Assembly (NCBI GenBank): GCA_029747585.1
Contig: JAPEVF010000499.1
Location: 1 to 26,684 of the forward strand
From: Pleurotus djamor
Taxonomy: Eukaryota; Basidiomycota; Agaricomycetes; Agaricales; Pleurotaceae
Length of the DNA stretch: 26,684 nucleotides
Direction of reading: 5' to 3'
Of the stretch, positions 18,654 through 26,684 are shown in pieces. The notes beneath the pieces were generated by a model. It did no database searches, was not told the DNA's origin, and worked only from the letters and a program-made list of their open reading frames with translations. Numbering within the stretch: the first letter of the stretch is position 1; every line of letters begins with the position of its first letter. The position numbers and the translations under genes are program-made.

Positions 18654-19065
18654 GCTCCAGATCTACCAAGGAGTGTCCGGGTCGCAGAGATCGCGAACTC
18701 GTTCACATTTCAAGAGGCGGGGGTGTAGTTTGAGGATTTATTCGTTTCTGTTACTTGTGAAGTGTCCTATGTGAATGATATGATGTGTGTGCTCCTTCAG
18801 ACGGTTCAGATTAAATTTTAGTAAGGCAAACCCGATCAGGGCATCTACTGATCGCTTGCCTTCGTCGATATCTACATGAGCCGACAGGACGACATTCGTG
18901 GCACGGCCCGCTGCGAGTAAACATACGTTCGCATTATAGGGTAGTGAAAGGGCACAGATTCGAAGTCATTGTCAGATAAGTAGCTAGAGTTTGTAGCGAA
19001 AGGTCGGGGGCAAGCATGCAAAGAACGAGTAGACCGTGGTGCGTGGATATTGGAAAGCAAGGGAG
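18654..19065. other. 3' flank of the hydrophobin gene
   Basis: No gene seen. It contains the hydrophobin 3' UTR and ends at the array relic. Confidence 0.5.
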
Positions 19066-19276
19066 GTGGTAGGTGGTGTTCGACTTCGGTGGGGAACCGG
19101 GAAGGTGAGGTGTACCGTGTACTAAGTCAGAATGAAGCAGACCAAGTGACCGAAAGCCGCCTCACATCTTCATCGTACAGCTTGCCATTGGGCGGCGCGA
19201 AGCGAAGGTGCTTGGGTACGGGGCGGCGGGGGATCTACAGACTGTATCATCTACTTTTCGTAGGATGGAGTGATGT
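19066..19276 (-). pseudogene. Relic of array gene (fifth copy), internally deleted
   Basis: Read leftward from 19276, the relic shows ITPSYEK then a stop (compare ITSSYEKYIPVP in copy 4). About 28 bp of unrelated sequence follows, then VPKHLRFAPPNGKLYDED and an intron-like segment. On the plus strand that segment reads AGTCAGAATGAAGCAGACCA, very close to the intron 1 sequence of copy 4. A large deletion follows, and the last recognisable piece is SEVEHHLPP of exon 2 (about 19066-19090). The rest of exon 2 and exon 3 are gone. It lies about 4.5 kb from the array, beyond the hydrophobin gene. Confidence 0.7.
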
Positions 19277-19694
19277 TTGCGACCTGGCCCACGGGCCACA
19301 AGGGCCAAATCATAGCCCCTGTGCCGCGTTGAAGGTGAGGCAAGCGAGTAACTGACTAGGATCTTCTGTTTGATACTAGAAGCATCAAACGAGTATATCA
19401 TAATCGGTCTGAACATACGCTTACCATGGCTTCGAGGTACTCTACATACACGATGAGTTTCAAAATACTCCTATCTCCTGTATTCGTCTTGGAGGGGCTG
19501 GATGACATATGTGGTATTTCCTTATCGCATTCCTGAACTTGTATCACCACCACCACCACCATCACCAACCTTTCCTTATACACCTTTTCTGTAATCTCTG
19601 CTGTATATTTACGCGACCTCCGGACTGGTTGCAATCTCGCAGGTGGAACTGATTCTGCCTCTTGGTTGTGCGGTCCAATTCGATTACCCGGTAT
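19277..19694. other. Upstream region of the IBTK-like gene
   Basis: No gene seen. A (CAC)n run at about 19544-19568 is the only repeat. No clear TATA box near 19695, in keeping with a housekeeping-type promoter. Confidence 0.45.
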
Positions 19695-22600
19695 ATGACC
19701 CTTCATGCGTATTTTCACCTCCAGAATCCGCAGGCGTTTCAGCGACTTCTCAATGAAGGCGCAGAGGCGGCGCCGGCGAATGGGCTCAGCAGCAGTGGTG
19801 GAAGGTCGTGGGGCAAGCCGAGTCCATTGGTCTCAACCATGGCTTGCGATGTAAACGCGCGGGATTGGTTGGGGATGACGGTTTTGCACCATGCATGCGC
19901 TGGGAGTGGTCCTACGAACCTCAATTTTGTCCGGATGCTCCTCGCTCATCCTGGGATCAATGTCAACATCTGCGACCTCGAGAGCCATTGGACACCTCTG
20001 CATCGAGCCATGTACAACGGGAATCTACTGGCAGCGTGCGCCATGCCTTTCTCCATACTTTTTGACCCTCTGATTACCGCGCCTTAGTCTGCTGCTCTTG
20101 CGACGTCAAGACATCGACACGTCGGTGAAGGATTTCGAGGGCTACACGGCGTTTGATCTTTACAATTCCACAGTCGAGCACAGCAAACCAGATGCGTCTC
20201 AAGGTCGCGCAGAGCTCTATACGTGGGGTGCTAACAGGTCAGTCACGATTGCATTTCTGTCCCCCTTCAATTTGTTCTCAACGCCGGATGCATGAAGGAA
20301 TGCGTGCCTTGGGCAAGGAGATGGCAACGACAGGGCATTTCCTGACCAGGTTGTCATTCAACCCAAGGAAACCCCCAGCGTCGACCTTAAGCTCGAAGCT
20401 CGTTTTTCTCCGATCAACGTGCGTGGAATTGAGATGTCGAGGCTACATACGGGTGAGTAGCTCGCGAACGTGTCAGTGTCACCTCAGGCATCGTCTCACG
20501 TGGTTTCTGTTAGCCATTGTGACGACCGAACACAAAGGCAATCTCCGTTTGTGTGGGTTTGGTAGCGGCGGACGGTGAGTACACCCTAGTCATCGATTCT
20601 TATCACCTAAATGACTCCATCCCAGTCTCGGACCCGGCCAACAAGCTCAACAGTATGCTCTCAAGCCCCTTGCGGAGCTCAGTCAATACACGATCGTATC
20701 CGTTGCTCTTGGGCAGGATCATACCCTTGCTCTCACCAACACCGGTGAGGTCTTGAGCTGGGGTCTCAACCGTTTCGCCCAGCTTGGCTATGTCATCGAG
20801 CCGCCTTCCGGTCCCGATATGTCCGGCTTCGCAAGGAAGGATGAACCAATCCAAGCTACCCCTAGGAAAATTCCCGGCTCCCTCAAGAAGGCTTTTGTTC
20901 TGGGCGTAGCTGCCTGTAAGACAGCGTCGGCATGTTGGACATCCAAAGAAGTTTTTACGTGGGGCACAAATCATGGCCAACTTGGTGAGTCATGTCACTC
21001 TCATCATCATCATCGCAAATTTGACACTGCGTAGGCTACGATAAAAGCGCACAGCCTATTCAAATTCAACCTCGAGTTGTCACGAAGCTGCCTTTCCCAG
21101 CGATCGACGTTGCTTTATCGGTCCGTCCCATGTTCCACACCCCCAAGACCTTCGGGTGACCTTGCATTAGGATACGGCTATGGTTTGTCTGGTCAGGCTG
21201 GATAATGGGACTTGCAACCTATATTACTTGCACAACGATGTCTGCAGCAAACTCAGGTAACTGTCAAACATCATAGATAAATTTGTTGAGTATATTGAAC
21301 CCCCTCTAGTTTCCCTCCCCATGCGTTCCCGGCGCAGATATATCCTTATCGACCCCCGCAATCGACCACGAACGCCGACATCCAGAAAGTAACGTGCTGT
21401 GATGATAACTTTGCCGCCCTTTCGGCCAATGGCGAGGTTTTCATGTTTTCCTTCGGTGCTGGTGATGTAGGTGGGAGCGCACGTTCGGCCATAAAGCCAC
21501 AAAGGGTTTGGGCACTGAGAAAGCAATTCAGCGCTGTAAAAGTGAGGTGCTTCAGCCACGTAGATGTTCGTGACGCTGACTTGCAAAAGGATGTAGCCTT
21601 GGGTTCAGACGGCTCCTTGATCATCTGCACCGAATCTGGTCATGTTTATGTTCGCACACGATCGTCCCAGACCAAAGCGTCTGGCGGAGCTCAGGATCGC
21701 ATTGGTAGCAACAAGCCTTTCAAGTTTCAGCGCGTTCCTTTCCTTCAGCGCGTCGTTCGGGTCTGCGCCAATAGTACTGGGGCATTCGGCGCATTGAAGG
21801 TCGGCTTTCAGCCGAAGAAAATCGCCGTCAAGGGCAATATCATGCAAAGTGATGTCAGATCAATCCTTCCCTGGATCCCTTCGCCTACACTACGCTTTGG
21901 AGAGGGCTCTCAGCGAGACTACGACTCAGAGTGGTCGCCCTCGCATCGGAGACGCCTCTCGGTCGGAAGCGATGACGATAACGGTGAAGAAGACACGGCC
22001 GTAGTCGAGGATCAAGCTGAATTAGCTCGACTATGCGAGTACGTCAGCAAGTCTGCCGATCATCCCCCATCCACCGAAGGATTGGTCTCTCTCTCTTTCT
22101 CCGCCAACCACGGTGCGGACATCTGGATTCAAGTCAAGTTGAGCAAGAAGTCAGGGATCACGTCCATGATCATTCCTGTTCATCGCGTTCTTCTTGCTGC
22201 ACGCTCCTTGCCGCTTGCGGAACTTTTGACGACTAGGGGAGTACTCCAGGGCGATGGTATAGCCGTGCGGTTTGCCCCTCTCGAATATCCTGAAACTTCC
22301 CTACGCTCAGTTTCTTCACCAGCCGCCCTTCACTTCGAAGGTTGTTTGCCATTGTCGGTCCTTATCTTCTTGGTCTATCTTTACTCCGATCGAATTATCG
22401 CCCTGTGGGATACTCGTGTCCGATCATTTTTACCTACGAACCTTTCCCATCTAGCGGCGCAGTCTCCTCGTGTAAAGGATGAGTTGCGCAAATTTGCGAA
22501 ACTCGTATCCCTCCCTCATCTTGCCACAGCGCTCGAGTCCCCAGCCAAACGCGACCCGGTGCCGACCCTCTGCGACGACCTTGCATCGAGTTTCAATTCA

Positions 22601-24437
22601 GCTCAAACGGCTCTGTCTAGCAAGCCGCTGCCCCGATCGTCGCCGTCGTCCCCGGATGTTTTGCTCAAACTCAAGGATCATCAGGTTCTGACTCATTCAA
22701 CTCTCCTGAGAGCGAGATCGTTGTTTTTCGCGAGCATGTTTGACGAAGAAGACTGGACTTTCAAGAGATGGGGATCAAACGGGCTCATCGAAATCGACCT
22801 GACGCATCTGAAGTGGCGTCCGATGCAGTATGTAACGAGGTTTCTGGCTTGTGGAGAGGACGAGGAGATGTTTAGCACCTTGAGTAAGCTTCGCACATTA
22901 TCCTTTGACCTACAAGTTAACCTTTCAAACAGGCACCATTCAAAATCCGGACGAACTCTTGGATCTGATGTTTTCTGTTATGGCTGCCGCGGTAAGCATC
23001 GAATACAACTGACGACATTTGCAAACATTTTGACACTTCGCGCAGAACGAGCTGCTCCTCGACCGACTGGTGCTTCTTTGTTCGTCTACTATACTGAAGT
23101 TCCTAACCATCAACAACGCCTGCTATATCCTCGATGCCGCCGCCTTTTTCCATGCCCACCCGTTAATTTCATCTGTCCAAGAGTATATGGCAGTCAATAT
23201 GGAGACCATGCTCGAAAGCCACATGCTGAACGATCTGTCCTCGGACCTCATTGAACAACTTTCCCGCTTTGTACAAACGAAACAAGCTGAGAAGCTACCA
23301 GTATCGCGATCAGGTATTCTTGTTGTTAATGCAGCATTCAAGCACCACGATTGGCTAGAAAGTCAAGACATCGCTACGCCGATCGTGGTGCGACATTCAC
23401 ATCGAATGGTTACTCGCAAAGCATCAGCAAAACTGTCGCCTTCTCTTCTTTCCAAGCCTGCTCCGATGAGCCACATCTCCCCTTCCGTGAACGCACCCCA
23501 ATCTCTCCCCGCTGAACGGCAGACACAAGCGGACGATATCTTTGCTATGGATGAGCCTGATCTTTCCACGCCTTCCCCAGCTGTCTGGAAGGCGTCCTCT
23601 GTCCCTCGGTATGTCCATACACTTCGAGGTCGAGTTCCGTCATCTAAATCCAGAATGTGCTTAGGGTTGATATGAAAGCTCTTATGGCTGAGCAGAAGCA
23701 ATCATCTACCAAGCCCCCCACAACCCCCGTCAAGCGTTCAGTTGCCCTCCCAAGTTCCTCCCCGGGATCTTCGAAGGTTATCTCTCCGCGGATGCCAGCG
23801 ACATCCTCTCCGTGGAACGCATCTCGCCCCTCATCCGGCTCCCCGGGCCGGACCGCACCTGAATTCCCTGTCCTTGGAATGCCTCAGACCCCCACCAAGT
23901 CAGTGCGCGCGACCTCCACCCAGCCAAAACCTCCTCAATCTGGCACACTTTCAATGCCAGGCTCTTCACAAGTTGGGCTAGGGCCTGTGTACGCCCCTAT
24001 GCGCCAACCTTCTTCGTCAACGTCAACGCCCCGGCGAGCTTCGTGCGTTTTTTNATATCACTGCTCCGTAGTTTGTATCTTACTCGACCATATGTAGTTC
24101 CTCCAAGGCTTGGAACTCACCTCCTGTTCAGCCTCCATCCACTGTTGTCCGAGGATCGGGAATGTCTCTCGTCGCTATCCAACAGCTTGAACTCGAACAA
24201 TCAAGGCCACAGGTACAAGATAAGCGTTCAATTGTCGATATCCAGCGCGAAGAGCAAGAGAGACAAACGGAAGAAGATTTCTTGCGGTGGTGGGCTTCAG
24301 AAGAGCAAAGAATTAAGCTTGAATCTGAGGTCTCGACTCCGCCTCAAACAAAGCAGCGAGGCCGTGGAGGAGCTAAGAAACCCCGATCATCAAGGAAGAC
24401 TGCACCGAAAGCGTCTGAACGAGGCGGTCAGCCATGA
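19695..24437 (+). CDS. IBTK-like protein: ankyrin repeats, RCC1 repeats, two BTB domains
   Basis: Thirteen exons: 19695-20035, 20088-20237, 20298-20452, 20514-20574, 20626-20984, 21035-21120, 21171-21256, 21310-21541, 21590-22883, 22933-22991, 23046-23608, 23665-24042 and 24098-24437. Total 4104 nt, 1367 aa, close to animal inhibitor of Bruton tyrosine kinase (about 1350 aa). Domains in order: ankyrin repeats at residues 40-145 (GMTVLHHACAGSGP, HWTPLHRAMYNGN); RCC1 blades at about 150-560 (AELYTWGANRNACLGQGDG, GEVLSWGLNRFAQLGY, KEVFTWGTNHGQLGYD); BTB domains near 665 (IPVHRVLLAARSLPLAELL) and 845 (DVLLKLKDHQVLTHSTLLRA); a Ser/Pro-rich region; and a charged C-terminal helix (REEQERQTEEDFLRWW). 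Animal IBTK acts as a CUL3 substrate adaptor; a similar ubiquitin-ligase role here is inference. N 24054 is inside intron 12. Start ATG 19695 is the first in frame. Confidence 0.9.
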
Positions 24438-24544
24438 CATGGCATATTTTATGTCTAAAGTTGCGCCCAAGGATTTCGGATGATAATTATAGATACTCAA
24501 GCAACGAACAGACACCGTACTAATACCTAGATAGCATATGTAGT
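24438..24544. other. Short convergent intergenic region
   Basis: The 107 bp between two convergent stop codons must hold both 3' ends, so the transcripts probably overlap. Confidence 0.6.
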
Positions 24545-26585
24545 TTAGAACTTCCAGACACCCGCTAAACCCATGACATTTGTTGGGTCAACCAAGATTT
24601 TCAATGCTCGTAGTTTCGGCACGTTAGCGCCATACATCTCCTCGAGCGGCGTACCAGTAATCGCGTAGTTGGGATACTTCGGCGCATTGAGGACGAGGCC
24701 TTGACCCTCAGCAGTGGCGATCTTTGCTAGTTGCTGTGCACTTTGCTTGGCCGCCTGAACCATTGAGGCATCGGATGTGGGTGAGAACCAGGAGAAGTAG
24801 ATGTCGCCTGGTAAAAATGCTTTGCGACGAGAAGGGGGATATGCAGACACTTGCCCAGGTAGATTGTGAGTTAAGATAGAGGGAAGGAATGGATCGATGG
24901 AATAGGACAACACAGCTGAGTCCAAAGCCTCCAGCCTAGGCCCCCAGAACTGGTAACGGTTAACCACGGATAGCCATCGGAAGATGAGTATACTTACCTT
25001 CGTCTCGTTCGCCATGGCCTCTAGTACGTTTGGTGTAATATCTTCTAGACTCAATGGGCAGAATCTTCCTCTGTCGACGGGATTAAGCTGTGTTAATAAA
25101 AAGGACTTCTAAGTTTTATATTAATTAGCTGACCTTGTGCCTTTCCTGCTATCCGCTGGAAAGGATTTGATAAGAGAAAGGAAGGAACGAGTCTTGACGT
25201 CTTCGATTACGTGAGGGATTACAAGAAATTTGTCAAAAATTCCTTGAGGAGGAGCGGGTCCATCATAGAATATGCCTTGAAAGATAGTAGACTAGATAGA
25301 CGTTGATTTAGAAGAAGTTGTCGTTGAAGAATGCAAGAAACGACTCACTTGACCCGACGAAAATACGTAGGTAGTAATAATTGCGGCCTTTGTATCCGTG
25401 ACCGCAGTAGAGAAAGTGTTGACAGCATCGGAAACGTCGTCAATTTGGAGGGCCGAATAGGTTATGACACCACCCTCCAAGTTCAAGTGGATTAGTTACT
25501 TAATGGTCAACTTAGAAGATGATCAGTTACCCAAACTAGCTCTTGAGGAAAGGTTCGCAGAGTGAATTTCGTTACAATGCCCTTGAAGAAGAGATAACTT
25601 TGTGCTCTCAAGGAGACTGAGCTTTTGGGACGCACGAAGTTGTTAAAACCACCCTAGGAGGGCCGGGTAAGGCAAGGGCTAGGAATTCGGTAATGGAAAC
25701 TCACTTTGAGGCCAAAGAATAGCTGGGGATCGGAGTCATGCGTCACATTGGCAATACAGCCGCTTGGCTTCACAAGTTCGAATGCTGTGACAGTGTCGAC
25801 GGTGAGACCATATTGGTTGGTCTTCCATGAATACCCTATGGTAACAACCAGTGTCATAAACCACATCAAAGCGATGAGAACCTGAATAGGTTTACTGACC
25901 GCCACCCAAGATGAACCCAGCGATACCAACCCCGGATACACGTCCACCTACGACGTTGACGCCGAATCGATCGAGCTGGTCGTATACGTCGTCCCAGATC
26001 AGGCCAGCTCCGAGGACAACAGTTTGTGTGTCCGGGTCGTAGGTGACTTCATTGAACCGAGTCATTGATATATGAACGCCACTTGTCGAAGAGAATCCAG
26101 GATTNCTTGTATGGCCACCTCCTTTGACCTAAGGCGTTCAAGCAAGACTATGGGTCGTGTACTGAAAATATTGACCTACAGCAAAAGGCGTTCCCGTGGA
26201 TCCTACGATGCCAAGCTATAAGGAAGGGTCTTGTGAAGTAGCATACATCGTCGCATGAGAGCTACATACAATGATTCCGACGTCAATGGCTGAGCCGGGT
26301 TCTACGACGCATTTCGACATCTGCGTGCTCGAACTCGCCCAATGTTCGATACCCTGCGTATACTTCGCATCGCCTACAAGAAGCACTGTCAAGGGACGAT
26401 AACAAAGGTCACGCTAGGTCTCAACACTCACCGAAGTAGTAGACATCACTTGCCGAGGATATCGTGTGAGCAATCTGGACACAGATGGGATCGTGAATCT
26501 GACTCTCCACAACGGTTGCGGACGCAGACAAAAGTGCGAATATGCATGTACTCGCGGACAACGCAAGCGTCGAGAGGGGTGACAT
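24545..26585 (-). CDS. Secreted FAD-linked oxidase, berberine-bridge-enzyme type (PCMH + BBE domains)
   Basis: Eleven exons in gene order: 26585-26432, 26373-26270, 26215-26180, 26128-25900, 25835-25705, 25653-25636, 25581-25531, 25474-25349, 25291-25134, 25070-24998 and 24949-24545. Total 1485 nt, 494 aa, the usual family length. A signal peptide (MSPLSTLALSASTCIFALLS) opens the protein. The PCMH FAD-binding domain carries VKGGGH (His about 104, the likely 8-alpha-histidyl FAD attachment residue), GFSSTSGVHISMTRFNEV, VVLGAGLIWDDVYDQL and GIAGFILGGGYSWKTNQYGL. The BBE region near the end reads YPNYAITGTPLEEMYGANVP and DPTNVMGLAG. The cysteine used for bicovalent flavin in part of the family is not evident; the matching stretch reads GGRVSGVGIAG. 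Exon 6 is only 18 nt (GGFNNF). N 26105 lies in an AGN codon just after the GGGH motif and keeps the frame. Substrate unknown; relatives oxidise sugars or secondary metabolites. Confidence 0.9.
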
Positions 26586-26684
26586 TGCGACACGGGCAGA
26601 GACGGGGCAATGGGGGACGAACAGNCCTTGCCAGGTNGTTGGGTTCTTGCTTCTGAAGGCATAACTGAGACAAACAGGAGCCNC

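Overview
The window is nuclear DNA of a filamentous basidiomycete, most likely an Agaricomycete. Reasons: nearly every gene is cut by many 48-96 bp GT-AG introns; there is an eight-cysteine class I hydrophobin; and the genes include a GtaA-type secreted glutaminase, a fungal IBTK-like ankyrin/RCC1/BTB protein and a secreted berberine-bridge-type FAD oxidase. All gene models below were spliced by hand from reading frame, splice consensus and family knowledge. No RNA or database search was available.

Layout. 1-876: 3' part of a P-loop GTPase gene (+). 1422-4750: 16-exon GtaA-like glutaminase (+). 4897-6783: five-exon unrecognised gene (+) with an internal two-exon duplication. 7307-7915: doubtful small secreted-protein locus (-). 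8512-14591: the most unusual part, a tandem array of four copies of an unrecognised three-exon gene, all on the minus strand. Copies 1, 3 and 4 each encode 219 residues with exons of exactly 108, 457 and 95 nt. Copy 2 is a pseudogene. A fifth, deleted relic lies at about 19066-19276. A plus-strand gene of 394 codons (9581-10824) with possible PD-(D/E)XK-like features sits between copies 1 and 2 and shares a 300 bp divergent promoter region with copy 1. 15034-15577: a frameshifted hypothetical gene (-). 15578-18149: about 2.5 kb with no convincing gene. 18150-18653: hydrophobin (+). 19695-24437: 13-exon IBTK-like gene, 1367 aa (+). 24545-26585: 11-exon secreted FAD-linked oxidase, 494 aa (-), convergent with the IBTK-like gene and 107 bp from it.

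The right part (hydrophobin, IBTK-like, oxidase) and the left part (GTPase, glutaminase) look like ordinary fungal genes. The centre (about 7-19.5 kb) is an accessory region, with recent duplication, pseudogenes, frame breaks and long gene-poor stretches. No tRNA, rRNA, CRISPR array or recognisable transposase was seen. Ten single N bases occur; at least two (1435, 4728) fit best as surplus bases, because skipping them restores the expected glutaminase start and gives a nearby stop.
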